A stretch of 64,000 nt of DNA from Alphaproteobacteria bacterium (GTDB taxonomy: Bacteria; Pseudomonadota; Alphaproteobacteria; Rhodobacterales; Rhodobacteraceae): positions 310,001-374,000 of the forward strand of contig JAUHXK010000002.1 of NCBI GenBank assembly GCA_030427405.1, read 5' to 3'. Below the pieces are notes generated by a model, which searched no databases, was not told the origin of the DNA, and saw nothing but the letters and a program-made list of their open reading frames with translations. This document shows, one piece after another, positions 36,207 to 45,853 of this stretch. Positions within the stretch are counted from its first letter, which is position 1; every line of letters begins with the position of its first letter. The translations under genes were made by a program, and so were the position numbers.

Positions 36207-37133
36207 ATGAAGACAGCCCTACTGACCCATGCGGATTGTCTGGGACATGTGACGCCGCAGGGGCACCCGGAACAGGTAGCCCGGCTGGAGCATGTGCTGC
36301 ACGCGCTTGAACCGCTGGACCTGAACCGGGTTACCGCGCCGATGGCCGCGGATGACGACCTGTTGCGCATCCACCCGGAAAGCCATGTCCGGGCCCTGCG
36401 CGCCAGCCTGCCCGATGAGGGCTTTGCGCAGATCGACGGGGACACGTTCATGTCGCCGGGATCACTGGACGCCGCCTATCGTGCGGCGGGGGCGGTGGTG
36501 CGCGCGGTAGATATGGTTCTGGGCGGCGCTGCGGCCAATGCGTTTTGCGCCATTCGCCCGCCCGGGCATCACGCGGAATCCGATACGGCCATGGGGTTTT
36601 GCCTGTTCGGCAACGCGGCCCTGGCGGCGAAACATGCGCTGGATCATCATGGCCTGGACCGGGTCGCAGTGGTGGATTTCGATGTGCATCACGGCAATGG
36701 CACGCAGGATCTGCTGTGGGATGAAGGCCGGGCATTGGTGATTACAAGCCAGCAGATGCCCCTGTGGCCCGGCAGCGGGCGCGCCGATGAGACCGGCGCG
36801 CATGATACCATCGTCAACATTCCACTGGCCCCCGGGACAGGCGGGGCAGAGATGCGGGCGGCGTATCAGGCGCGGGCCTTTGCCCGGCTGCGGACGTTCA
36901 GGCCCGAGCTTTTGATTATTTCCGCGGGGTTCGATGCGCATCAGGACGACCCGTTGGCCAATTTGAACTGGTCGACCGAGGATTTTGCCTGGCTGACCGC
37001 GGAACTCTGTGCAATTGCCAAGGACGTTTGCGGCGGGCGTATCGTCTCGACTCTGGAAGGCGGCTATGATCTGAACGCGTTGGCCGGGGCCACGCGGGCC
37101 CATGTGGAACAACTGAAAAAGGCAGCACGATGA
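36207..37133 (+). CDS. Histone deacetylase-family amidohydrolase
   Basis: 308 residues, class II HDAC/acetylpolyamine amidohydrolase fold. Active-site motifs are IRPPGHHAESDTAMGFC, VVDFDVHHGNGTQDLLW and ISAGFDAHQDDPL, with Zn-binding Asp and His residues kept. Bacterial members remove acetyl groups from polyamines, small molecules or proteins; the substrate is unknown. It overlaps xseB by 4 bases, so it leads the isoprenoid operon. Confidence 0.92.
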   Translation: MKTALLTHADCLGHVTPQGHPEQVARLEHVLHALEPLDLNRVTAPMAADDDLLRIHPESHVRALRASLPDEGFAQIDGDTFMSPGSLDAAYRAAGAVVRAVDMVLGGAAANAFCAIRPPGHHAESDTAMGFCLFGNAALAAKHALDHHGLDRVAVVDFDVHHGNGTQDLLWDEGRALVITSQQMPLWPGSGRADETGAHDTIVNIPLAPGTGGAEMRAAYQARAFARLRTFRPELLIISAGFDAHQDDPLANLNWSTEDFAWLTAELCAIAKDVCGGRIVSTLEGGYDLNALAGATRAHVEQLKKAAR

Positions 37134-37372
37134 CCGATACTCCTGTTGAAGAGATGAGTTTCGAACAGGCGATGAAAGAGCTGGAGGCCGTGGTCGGCCA
37201 ACTGGAGCGCGGCGATGTCGCGCTGGACCAGTCCATCGACCTTTACGAACGTGGCGCAGCATTGAAAAAGCGCTGCGAAGGCGAGCTGAAACGCGCCGAG
37301 GAGAAAGTGGCCGCGATCACCTTGGATGCGGGCGGCCAGCCGACCGGGACGAAACCTGTCGAAAGCCAGTAG
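37130..37372 (+). CDS. xseB: Exodeoxyribonuclease VII small subunit
   Basis: 80 residues. The XseB pattern is clear: MSFEQAMKELEAVVGQLERGDVALDQSIDLYERG, then a charged coiled tail. It binds the XseA large subunit (not in this window) to form the nuclease that degrades single-stranded DNA. It is coupled to the deacetylase by ATGA and its TAG is directly followed by the ispA ATG. Confidence 0.95.
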   Translation: MTDTPVEEMSFEQAMKELEAVVGQLERGDVALDQSIDLYERGAALKKRCEGELKRAEEKVAAITLDAGGQPTGTKPVESQ

Positions 37373-38239
37373 ATGTTCCGGGAAATACTTGCGCAGGACG
37401 CTGCGCGGATACAGCAGCAGTTCGGCCTGATACTGGGGGATCTGGACGATCTGGATGTGACCCGGGCGATGATCTATGCCACCCAGGGCGGCAAGGGCCT
37501 GCGCGGGTTCCTGGTACTGGAGAGCGCGCGGCTGCATGATATCGGGACCGATCGCGCGATCTGGCCTGCGACCGGGATCGAGGCGTTGCATGCCTATTCC
37601 CTGGTCCATGACGATCTGCCCTGTATGGATGACGACGACCTGCGGCGGGGTCGCCCGACCGTTCATGTGAAATGGGATCAGGCAACGGCCGTTCTTGCCG
37701 GGGATGCGCTGCAGACACTGGCGTTCGAGCTATGCACCCGGGCAGAGCTTGGCGGTGGCGACGTGCGCGCCGACCTGGCCCTGTCGCTGGCCCGGGCCAG
37801 CGGGGCGCAGGGGATGGTTCTTGGGCAGGCGCTGGATATTGCCGCCGAAACCGCAGATGCGCCACTTGGACTGGCGGATATCACCCGGCTGCAGGAGGGC
37901 AAGACCGGCGCGCTGATCGAATGGTCGGCTTGCGCCGGGGCACGGCTTGCCCAGGCCGACACTGCGCCATTGCGCCAATATGCCCGCGCGCTGGGGCTTG
38001 CTTTTCAGATCGCGGACGACATTCTTGATGTCGAGGGAGATGCCGAAAAAGCCGGTAAGCGCCTGCAGAAAGATGCCGCCGCAGGGAAGGCCACATTTGT
38101 ATCGCTTCTGGGTCTTGAGGCGGCGAAACGCCGGGCTGCCGATCTTGTGGATCAGGCCTGTGCTGCACTGGATGGGTACGGGACAGGGGCCGAAACCTTG
38201 AAGGACGCCGCACGCTTCGTTATTGCCCGGGACAGCTAA
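37373..38239 (+). CDS. ispA: Farnesyl diphosphate synthase
   Basis: 288 residues, normal length. The first Asp-rich motif is [10 protein letters not shown] with RRG behind it and the second is [29 protein letters not shown] near the N-terminus keeps the IPP-binding region. It condenses IPP with DMAPP and GPP to give farnesyl diphosphate. It starts directly after the xseB stop and is followed by dxs, the usual alphaproteobacterial xseB-ispA-dxs order. Confidence 0.94.
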   Translation: MFREILAQDAARIQQQFGLILGDLDDLDVTRAMIYATQGGKGLRGFLVLESARLHDIGTDRAIWPATGIEALHAYSLVHDDLPCMDDDDLRRGRPTVHVKWDQATAVLAGDALQTLAFELCTRAELGGGDVRADLALSLARASGAQGMVLGQALDIAAETADAPLGLADITRLQEGKTGALIEWSACAGARLAQADTAPLRQYARALGLAFQIADDILDVEGDAEKAGKRLQKDAAAGKATFVSLLGLEAAKRRAADLVDQACAALDGYGTGAETLKDAARFVIARDS

Positions 38240-38261
38240 GCCGCAAGGAACGCGCCACACC

Positions 38262-40193
38262 ATGACGTCTGATCGACCGCACACACCGCTTCTGGACCTG
38301 GTAAGCCGCCCTGCGGACCTGCAGCAGTTCTCGGATGCGCAGCTGCATCAACTGGCCGCTGAATTGCGGGCCGAGACCATTTCCGCGGTCTCTGTCACCG
38401 GCGGTCACCTGGGCGCGGGCCTGGGCGTTGTTGAACTGACGGTGGCCTTGCATTCGGTCTTTGACACGCCGCGCGACAAGGTGATCTGGGACGTCGGTCA
38501 CCAATGTTACCCGCACAAGATCCTGACCGGGCGCCGCGACCGGATTCGCACTCTGCGTCAAAAGGACGGGCTGAGCGGGTTTACCAAACGCAGCGAAAGC
38601 CCCTTTGACCCGTTCGGGGCCGCGCATAGCTCGACCTCGATCAGCGCTGCGTTGGGGTTCGCTGTTGCCCGTGATCTGGGGGGTGTCACGCCCGAGGGGC
38701 TGGGTGATGCGATTGCCGTCATCGGTGACGGGTCGATGTCGGCCGGCATGGCCTTTGAAGCGATGAACAATGCCGGGCACCTGAAAAAGCGACTGGTCGT
38801 TATCCTGAACGACAATGACATGAGCATTGCGCCGCCGGTTGGGGCGCTGTCCAGCTACCTGTCGCGCATCTATACCGAAGAGCCGTTTCACGACCTGAAG
38901 GCGGCCGCCAAGGGGGCGGTGTCGCTGCTGCCGGAACCCTTCCGCGAAGGCGCCAAGCGCGCCAAGGAAATGCTTAAGGGCATGGCCATGGGCGGAACCC
39001 TGTTCGAAGAGCTGGGGTTTTCCTATATCGGGCCGCTGGACGGGCACGACCTGGATCAACTGCTGCCGGTTCTGCGCACCGTCAAGGCGCGCGCCGCCGG
39101 GCCGATCCTGATCCATGTCCTGACCAAAAAGGGCAAGGGCTATGCGCCCGCCGAGCAGGCCCGCGACAAGGGCCATGCAACCGCGAAATTCGATGTCGTG
39201 ACCGGCAAACAGCAAAAGGCGCCATCGAACGCGCCGTCCTATACGTCGGTTTTTGGGAAAACGCTGGTCGATGCGGCATCACGCGACGACAAGATCGTGG
39301 CCGTGACCGCGGCCATGCCGGACGGAACCGGGCTTGGGCTATTTGCCGAACGCTACCCGTCGCGGTGTTTTGACGTGGCCATTGCCGAACAGCATGGCGT
39401 CACCTTTTCCGCCGCGCTGGCTGCCGGGGGTATGAAACCGTTCTGTGCGATGTATTCGACCTTTTTACAGCGCGGTTACGATCAGGTCGTGCATGATGTC
39501 GCGATCCAGCGGTTGCCGGTGCGTTTTGCAATCGACCGGGCCGGGTTGGTCGGGGCCGACGGCGCGACACATGCCGGGTCGTTTGACATCGCCTATCTGG
39601 CGAACCTGCCCGGCATGGTGGTCATGGCCGCCGCCGACGAGGCCGAGCTGATGCACATGGTCGCGACAGCCGCCGCCCATGACAGCGGACCCATCGCCTT
39701 TCGCTATCCGCGTGGCGAAGGGGTGGGGGTGGACCTGCCGGAACAGGGCGAGGTTCTGGAAATCGGCAAGGGCCGCATGATCCAGGATGGAACCCGGGTT
39801 GCACTTTTGTCCTTTGGCACAAGGCTGGCCGAGGTCCGCAAGGCGGCCGAGGCGCTGGCGGCGCGGGGCATAACTCCAACCATAGCCGATGCCCGTTTTG
39901 CCAAACCTCTGGACCGGGACCTGATCCTGACGCTGGCCGAAAACCACGAGGCGCTGATTACCATTGAAGAAGGCGCCATTGGCGGGTTCGGCAGCCATGT
40001 CGCACAGCTTTTGGCCGATGAGGGCGTATTCGACACGGGGCTGAAATACCGGTCTATGGTGTTGCCGGACACGTTTATCGACCAGGCCAGCCCGGCGGAC
40101 ATGTATTCCGAGGCCGGGATGAACGCTGACCAGATCGAGGCAAAGGTCCTGTCGGTTCTGGGCGTGGCGTCGATCCAGGAAAAGCGCGCCTAG
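38262..40193 (+). CDS. dxs: 1-deoxy-D-xylulose-5-phosphate synthase
   Basis: 643 residues. Key motifs are [18 protein letters not shown], the thiamine diphosphate site [18 protein letters not shown] and [15 protein letters not shown]. It is the first enzyme of the MEP isoprenoid pathway, making DXP from pyruvate and glyceraldehyde 3-phosphate. The ATG at 38262 has AAGGAA upstream; the longer frame from a TTG at 38223 overlaps ispA and is rejected. Last gene of the operon. Confidence 0.96.
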   Translation: MTSDRPHTPLLDLVSRPADLQQFSDAQLHQLAAELRAETISAVSVTGGHLGAGLGVVELTVALHSVFDTPRDKVIWDVGHQCYPHKILTGRRDRIRTLRQKDGLSGFTKRSESPFDPFGAAHSSTSISAALGFAVARDLGGVTPEGLGDAIAVIGDGSMSAGMAFEAMNNAGHLKKRLVVILNDNDMSIAPPVGALSSYLSRIYTEEPFHDLKAAAKGAVSLLPEPFREGAKRAKEMLKGMAMGGTLFEELGFSYIGPLDGHDLDQLLPVLRTVKARAAGPILIHVLTKKGKGYAPAEQARDKGHATAKFDVVTGKQQKAPSNAPSYTSVFGKTLVDAASRDDKIVAVTAAMPDGTGLGLFAERYPSRCFDVAIAEQHGVTFSAALAAGGMKPFCAMYSTFLQRGYDQVVHDVAIQRLPVRFAIDRAGLVGADGATHAGSFDIAYLANLPGMVVMAAADEAELMHMVATAAAHDSGPIAFRYPRGEGVGVDLPEQGEVLEIGKGRMIQDGTRVALLSFGTRLAEVRKAAEALAARGITPTIADARFAKPLDRDLILTLAENHEALITIEEGAIGGFGSHVAQLLADEGVFDTGLKYRSMVLPDTFIDQASPADMYSEAGMNADQIEAKVLSVLGVASIQEKRA

Positions 40194-40490
40194 CCGCACC
40201 GGGGGGCATCGCGCCCATTTTGTCAGCGGTTCTAACACCGCGCCGTGACAGGTGCGGGCTGGCCAAACGCGCTAAGGCTTAGGCGGAAAACAAGAATTGA
40301 CATCCTTGCGAGATTGGTGTGACTCGTTCGCCATCACTGCGCCAAGCCACAGACGATCCGTCATCCGGGATGATTTTCAGCGTTTCGCACGCGAATCTGG
40401 TATAACGGACTGAATGCCAGCCACGCCTGCGGCCATACAGATGGCAATAGCTCAAGGAACCGACACACGAACCCGGATCGTCCCCCGCAA
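40194..40490. other. Intergenic region before the cyclase operon
   Basis: 297 bases with no supported gene. A TTGACA at 40297 and a TATAAC near 40400 look promoter-like but are not spaced as one promoter. No terminator with a T-run is visible behind dxs. The region should hold the promoter for the cyclase/JmjC pair. Confidence 0.45.
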
Positions 40491-43400
40491 ATGTCACAGG
40501 ATCACCCTCAACTCGACACATGGCTCGAAGATGCCAAGCTGGGTCGCCATGCGGACGCTTTTCGCGACGCTGCGGTTGATCTGGATGTCATCGGTGATCT
40601 GACCGAAAGCGATCTTGTCGAACTGGGTCTGCCCCTGGGCGATCGGCGACGGTTCTGGCAGCACCTCAAAGCTGCCCCCCCGCAAACGGGCGCGGGGTCC
40701 GGGGCCGAGGACCAGGCCCCCGCCCCGGTGACCAAGGCCGAGCATCGGCAGATTACGGTTCTGTTTTGCGACCTTATCGGATGGACCGCCCTGTCGACCC
40801 GGTTCGATTCCGAAGATCTGAGCGAGGCCATTTCCGAATGCCGTGAAATCTGGTCACAGGCGATCGAGCGGTATGACGGGTTTGTCGCCAGCACCCACGG
40901 CGACGGCGTCATGGCCTATTATGGCCACCATCACGCCTATGAGGATGGCGCCGAACGCGCGATCCTTTCCGGGCTGGATATCACCGAAGCGATGGAAGGC
41001 CTCAAGAGGACGGCAACCAGCGAAATCGCCAAACACCTGTCCGTTCGGGTCGGGATTGCGACCGGCAAGGTGTTGGTCAACACCACGACGTCGGGCCAGT
41101 TGGAAGAGGTTGATGTACTGGGCTACACGCCCAACCTTGCCTCTCGGTTGCAGAATGTCGCCAAGCCAAATTCGGTGGTCGTAAGTGCCACGACAGCCGA
41201 TCTTGCCCGCCACCGTTTCCATTTTGCCGTTCAGGACGGTGTCATGGTCAAAGGGGTCGAACAGCCCCTGCGCATCTGCGAGGTGATCGGACAGGTCAAG
41301 GGCGGGGAACGGACGCCGTGGCAGGATGACGAACACGACCGCGGCGTTGTCGGGCGCACCCCCGAGATCGGTCTGCTGGAAGATCGCTGGGACGCCGCGC
41401 GCGAAGGTGACGGCCGCGTTATCCTGGTGTCCGGCGAGGCCGGGATCGGGAAGTCGCGGCTGGCCGACACCATCTATGAACGGGTCAAGGGCCCCGCTGT
41501 GGTGCGGTTCCGGCTGGGATGCTGGTCCTATTACGCCAACAGTTCGTTGCGTCCCTTCGTCGAATTCGTCCAGTCCTGCGCCGGGCTGAGCGATACGGAC
41601 ACATCCGAGGTCAAGCTGGAAAAACTTGGGCGGTTCCTGAACGGTCGCGGGGTCACCGGCGCCAAGGATCAGGCCCTGATGTCCGGCCTGTTGCAGATCG
41701 GGACAGGCGATCAGGCTATGCCCGTGATGTCGTCTGAGCGGCAGAAAAAAGAGATGCTGAACTGCATTGCCCGCCTGCTGCTAAGCACTGCCGACAAGCA
41801 ACCTGCGATCATCCTGTTCGAAGACGCGCATTGGGCAGACCCGACATCCATCGAATTGCTGGAACTGCTGGCAGAAAAAGTGGCCGACCTGCGGGTCCTG
41901 GTGATCATCACCACCCGCGACGACGACGCGATGCCGATCAAGCGCCTGCCCAATGTTTCGAGCCTGCGCCTGAGCCGCCTGTCAAAATCGCAAAGCTTTC
42001 AGATTGTGCGCAATATGTCGCCCGGTCTGGAACTGCCGGTAAGTCTTGTCGACCAGATCCTGGAAAAGTCGGACGGTATTCCGCTGTTTCTGGAAGAACT
42101 GACCAAGACGGTCTGCAACAACTACTCGGAAAGCGGCGCCCAGAACCCGAACCGGCCGGGCGCGCGAACCTACGTTCCGATCCCGGCGACCCTTTATGAT
42201 TCGTTGCTGTCCCGGCTGGACAGGTACCCCGAGGCGCGCAACGTCGCCGGTTGCGCCGCCGCCATCGGTTCGGAATTCTCGGACACGCTGCTGTTTGGCG
42301 TTCTGGGCATGGACCCCGCCGAAACACGGCGCATCATCCGTATCCTGCTAAAGGCCGGTCTGTTTGTCGAAAACCCGCGCAAGGGCGAGGCCAGCTTTAT
42401 GTTCAAGCACGCGCTGGTACATGATGCGATTTACGAAAGCATGACCCGCGACACCCGGCGCGACCTGCATGCCGACATCGCCCGCAAGCTGGAATCGTCT
42501 TTTCCAACGGTGGTCAAGCAATCGCCAGAAATCCTGGCGCAACACTTCTTTCTGGCCAATGACCAGGACAAGGCGCTGCATTACTGGGAACAGGCTGGCA
42601 GGCTGGCGATGGAGCATTCCGCAACGACCGAGGCCCTCTCGCATCTCGACCAGGCGCTGGCCCTGCTGGATGCCCTGCCCCGCGATCAAAAGACGGATCA
42701 CAAGAAGATCGCATTGCTGACCACCTATGGCGCAGCTCTGACCAGCGTCAAGGGATACACCGCGCCGGAAACCGTCGCCGCCTATGATGCGGCGTGGAAA
42801 CTGTCGGAAACGATCGACAAGGATACCCATTTCCACGAAATCATCTATGGAATGTGGAATTCGGCCCAGGTCGGGTCTGATTATGACCGCGCGCAGGCTC
42901 TTGCCAATATGTGCCTGACTTTCTCGCAGAAACAGGAAGATGACGTATCCCGGCTGGTGGCCCACAGCCTGTGCGGGGTTACCGCGACGCTGCGCGGTGA
43001 ACATGAACATGCGCGCGAACACCTGCTGAAATCCGTCGAAATCTACGACCCGGTGCGGTTTCAGTCCCTGGCGCTGAGTACGGGCGAGGACCCCGGCGTC
43101 GAAAGCCTGTCTTATCTGGCGCTGAACCAATGGTATCTGGGGGATACGAAATCCGCCATCGAGACAGCGGACCGGTCGATGAAACTGGCGCAGGAAATCG
43201 CCTATAAGCACTCGGTTCTGTATTCGCTGCTGATGCGCGGTGTCCTGTTGCATATGTCCCGTCTTTCCGACGAACTGCTGGATGTCGCGGACGAGATTGT
43301 CGGCCTGTCCAAAAAGCAGGATTACCCGTTTTTCGTCGAATGGGGCCGCAACCTGAAAGGATGGGCCCTGAGCGAGAACGGCGACCCTGAAAAGGGATTG

Positions 43401-43835
43401 ACGCTGATGTCCAACAAGTGGCGACAGGGGTTCTCGGCGCTGCTGATCGCAAAGGTCAACCTGCATATCGGACGCCGCGATGCGGGCCTGTCCGAGGTCG
43501 ACGATATCATTCGCGAACAGCCCTGGCTGGCCCCCGAAGCGCGTCGCATTCGCGGTGAATTGCTGCTGGTCGGGCCCGACCCGCAACCCAAGGCAGCCCG
43601 TCAATGCTTCCTCCAGGCGCTTGAGCTGGCCAACACGCAATGCGCGGTGTCGCTCAGCCTGAAGGCGGTGAACAGCCTGGCCCGGTCCGAAATTGCGTCC
43701 GGGGTGACTGCTGACACGGCGCAATTGCTGGAACAGGTTGTTGCCTGCGTAAAGGCCTATGAACCGTCGAAAGACCAAAGGCTGGCGCGGGAATTGCTGG
43801 CCTTGTCAGTGCAGGAGCCTACAGATGCAGCCTAG
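40491..43835 (+). CDS. SAM domain / class III nucleotide cyclase / AAA ATPase / TPR protein
   Basis: 1114 residues. An N-terminal SAM domain (about 1-65, DLTESDLVELGLPLGDRRRF) is followed by a class III cyclase domain (about 85-255) with metal Asp in VLFCDLIGWT and THGDGVMAYYG and Asn/Arg in NLASRLQN. An ATPase domain follows with Walker A GEAGIGKS near 314-321 and Walker B ILFEDAHWAD near 441, then a TPR-like helical C-terminus. The usual substrate-selecting Lys before GDG is not seen (STHGDG), so product and even activity are uncertain. Likely a cytoplasmic sensor or signalling protein; the SAM and TPR parts suggest partners. The next gene overlaps it by 11 bases. Confidence 0.9.
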   Translation: MSQDHPQLDTWLEDAKLGRHADAFRDAAVDLDVIGDLTESDLVELGLPLGDRRRFWQHLKAAPPQTGAGSGAEDQAPAPVTKAEHRQITVLFCDLIGWTALSTRFDSEDLSEAISECREIWSQAIERYDGFVASTHGDGVMAYYGHHHAYEDGAERAILSGLDITEAMEGLKRTATSEIAKHLSVRVGIATGKVLVNTTTSGQLEEVDVLGYTPNLASRLQNVAKPNSVVVSATTADLARHRFHFAVQDGVMVKGVEQPLRICEVIGQVKGGERTPWQDDEHDRGVVGRTPEIGLLEDRWDAAREGDGRVILVSGEAGIGKSRLADTIYERVKGPAVVRFRLGCWSYYANSSLRPFVEFVQSCAGLSDTDTSEVKLEKLGRFLNGRGVTGAKDQALMSGLLQIGTGDQAMPVMSSERQKKEMLNCIARLLLSTADKQPAIILFEDAHWADPTSIELLELLAEKVADLRVLVIITTRDDDAMPIKRLPNVSSLRLSRLSKSQSFQIVRNMSPGLELPVSLVDQILEKSDGIPLFLEELTKTVCNNYSESGAQNPNRPGARTYVPIPATLYDSLLSRLDRYPEARNVAGCAAAIGSEFSDTLLFGVLGMDPAETRRIIRILLKAGLFVENPRKGEASFMFKHALVHDAIYESMTRDTRRDLHADIARKLESSFPTVVKQSPEILAQHFFLANDQDKALHYWEQAGRLAMEHSATTEALSHLDQALALLDALPRDQKTDHKKIALLTTYGAALTSVKGYTAPETVAAYDAAWKLSETIDKDTHFHEIIYGMWNSAQVGSDYDRAQALANMCLTFSQKQEDDVSRLVAHSLCGVTATLRGEHEHAREHLLKSVEIYDPVRFQSLALSTGEDPGVESLSYLALNQWYLGDTKSAIETADRSMKLAQEIAYKHSVLYSLLMRGVLLHMSRLSDELLDVADEIVGLSKKQDYPFFVEWGRNLKGWALSENGDPEKGLTLMSNKWRQGFSALLIAKVNLHIGRRDAGLSEVDDIIREQPWLAPEARRIRGELLLVGPDPQPKAARQCFLQALELANTQCAVSLSLKAVNSLARSEIASGVTADTAQLLEQVVACVKAYEPSKDQRLARELLALSVQEPTDAA

Positions 43836-44925
43836 CCTTCTTGTACGCGGCAAACAGGGCGCAGAGGTTTCGCCCCTGGCGCTGTTTCAGCGGCTGGCGC
43901 GCAGCGACCGCAGCCTGCACGCCCCCAACACCATCCAGACCCAGTTGGAGGACACGCGCCTGCGGCCTGTCAGCTTTCGGCCCGAAAGCCTGTTTGACAG
44001 TATCGCTACGCAAGCGCCCATATTGTTCAGCGATTTCCCTGCGCCGCTGCGCCGGGACGACCTGGCCGCGCCCGACGCGCTGATCGGCGCATTGCGGGCC
44101 AGCCGCGGCCAGGACACCTATCCGGTTCGTTTCGGAAGCAGCGACGCCAAGCGCAACCTGACGATCCGGGAAATCATGCAGCGATGGCAGGTTCCGGGGG
44201 CCGTTCTGGGTATCACCGACCTGCCCGTCCGCGACAAGGACCTGTCCGATCTGTTCGATGTGGATTTCCTTGCGCCCTGGAACCTGATGCCAGGTGCGGC
44301 GCCTGAATTGCAGCGGCTTGAGATGCTGACGGCCGTCTTCAGCACCGCCGGGAAACTAACGGATTCCCATTCCGACGACATGGCGGTCTGCAACCACTGT
44401 TTTCACGGCCGCAAACTCTGGCTGGCCTGGGAAACCTATGAGGGGCTGGATGCCGGTCTGGAAGATGTTGAACGGGTGTCGGTTCACACAAAGGCCCGGT
44501 TCGATCTGCAAGCCTTCCTGTCACTGCCCAGCGCTCATTGGTTTCTGGTCGAACCCGGCCAAACGATTTTTCTGCCGGGCAAATTTACGCACCGCGTCTA
44601 TACGCTTGAAAACTATATCGGCGTCGGCAGTTTCTACGTTGCGCTTGCAAACCTGCTGCATACGGCGGGGCGGTGGACAGCGCGCGGGTCGCTGTGGGAT
44701 GAGCCCGGATCGCCCCCGATGGCAGACCGCCTGCTGGCGGACGGTCTGGCCGCGCTGGCACGCCTCAAAAACGCCCCTGCGCCGGTTCAGGCCCAGTACG
44801 GATGGGCCGCTCTGCCGGCATCAGTTGCACATTTCGATCATTGGACAGCCCATGCGGGCGTCACCGTGTCACAAGACCTGGCCCGGGCGGCGGACTGGAT
44901 GCGCGGCCCGGACACCACGGCCTGA
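43825..44925 (+). CDS. JmjC/cupin-like 2-oxoglutarate Fe(II) oxygenase-type protein
   Basis: 366 residues. An HxD motif (SHSDD, His182 and Asp184) is followed by GRKLWLAWE and a distal His256 in PGKFTHRVYTL, the metal triad and basic-residue pattern of JmjC/cupin_8 hydroxylases. Such enzymes hydroxylate proteins or small molecules using 2-oxoglutarate and oxygen. AGGAG lies 10 bases before the ATG at 43825, which overlaps the cyclase gene by 11 bases, so the two proteins are co-translated. The longer frame from 43759 is rejected. The pairing suggests that the oxygenase acts on, or is controlled by, the cyclase protein; this is inference. Confidence 0.8.
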   Translation: MQPSLLVRGKQGAEVSPLALFQRLARSDRSLHAPNTIQTQLEDTRLRPVSFRPESLFDSIATQAPILFSDFPAPLRRDDLAAPDALIGALRASRGQDTYPVRFGSSDAKRNLTIREIMQRWQVPGAVLGITDLPVRDKDLSDLFDVDFLAPWNLMPGAAPELQRLEMLTAVFSTAGKLTDSHSDDMAVCNHCFHGRKLWLAWETYEGLDAGLEDVERVSVHTKARFDLQAFLSLPSAHWFLVEPGQTIFLPGKFTHRVYTLENYIGVGSFYVALANLLHTAGRWTARGSLWDEPGSPPMADRLLADGLAALARLKNAPAPVQAQYGWAALPASVAHFDHWTAHAGVTVSQDLARAADWMRGPDTTA

Positions 44926-44955
44926 ACCCACAGGCCATGGCGATACGCCTGCCGG

Positions 44956-45168
44956 TTATTTCGGCTGCGGGCTTTTCTTGGTCGTTGGGCCGTCGTCACC
45001 GCGGCTCTGGCGCGCGTCGTTGAGAACTTTCAATGCCGAGGTAATATCCTCAATCTGCTGCACCGCGCTGTTTTGCGAACGAAGCAGAACTTCTTCAATC
45101 TTGTTCAGTTGCTTCGTGGACAGATCCTTAAGATCCGTTTCCAGTACAAACAGTGTTAGATCACTCAT
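44956..45168 (-). CDS. Small coiled-coil protein, unknown function
   Basis: 70 residues, family not recognised. Residues about 12-52 are helical and heptad-like (DLSTKQLNKIEEVLLRSQ...QIEDITSALKVLNDAR); the C-terminal tail is basic and polar. GGGGAG lies seven bases before the ATG. It converges on the JmjC-like gene with only 30 bp between stops, so an antisense or regulatory relation is possible. Codon use fits the neighbourhood. Confidence 0.65.
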   Translation of the reverse strand: MSDLTLFVLETDLKDLSTKQLNKIEEVLLRSQNSAVQQIEDITSALKVLNDARQSRGDDGPTTKKSPQPK

Positions 45169-45312
45169 GGTACGCTCCCCAGAAAACTATTTCATATTGC
45201 AGTCGGCCGACAATCTGGCCAAATTCTTAATACCGTTAATCATATGGCCTGACGACACTTATCTGGTGCAGGGACATTTTCGGCGGTTTTGTCATTGCCG
45301 GGGGACGCGCAC

Positions 45313-45690
45313 GTGCCGTCAAAAACCTATTCCTGCGAGACCTGCCCCGGTTTTTGTTGTTCCTATGACGAGATTTTCCTGACCGATGCAGACCTGGCCC
45401 GACTGGGCGAACACCTCTCGACCGATGCCGAGGGGGTGATAACGCGTTTCACGAAATACGGCATGTACAAAGGCAAAAGCAGGTATCCGCTGATGCTCAA
45501 GCACAAGGCCGACAAACATTTTGGAACGATCTGCACGTTCTTCGACACCGATCTGCGCCGATGCACGATCTACGACGCGCGCCCCGCAGCCTGCCGCGAC
45601 TATCCACACGGACCCAAATGCGGCTATTTCGAATTCCTTCAATTCGAGCGGCGCCTTCAGGATGATGACACCTACGTCGCCGTGACCTGA
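45313..45690 (+). CDS. YkgJ-family cysteine cluster protein
   Basis: About 125 residues. It reads YSCETCPGFCCSYDEIFLTDADLARL at the N-terminus and CTFFDTDLRRCTIYDARPAACRDYPHGPKC later, the cysteine spacing of the YkgJ/UPF0153 metal-binding family. Function is unknown; zinc or iron-sulfur binding is predicted. Start codons are weak: GTG at 45313 with GGGGGAC upstream is preferred, while TTG at 45289 or 45295 is possible. It lies divergent from the small coiled-coil gene. Confidence 0.85.
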   Translation: MPSKTYSCETCPGFCCSYDEIFLTDADLARLGEHLSTDAEGVITRFTKYGMYKGKSRYPLMLKHKADKHFGTICTFFDTDLRRCTIYDARPAACRDYPHGPKCGYFEFLQFERRLQDDDTYVAVT

Positions 45691-45853
45691 TATTCTGCCG
45701 CGCAAGCCGAAAAACGGCTGCGGTCTGCGGTTCAGGGCCGGTGCGTAAAAATTCATCTTGCCTCAGTGAAAAGCAGTTATTCCATCAGGATTTATGGATC
45801 ACTGGATACAGAACCCGATTGCCTAATTCTTATTCACTGATAGCCTGCCGCCC

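Noticed and set aside
40279-40521. 80-codon minus-strand frame before the cyclase gene
   Set aside because: No recognisable feature and it overlaps the cyclase start; not supported.
42348-43778. 476-codon open frame antisense to the cyclase gene
   Set aside because: Composition rich in Arg, Gln and Gly without domains; shadow of the real gene.
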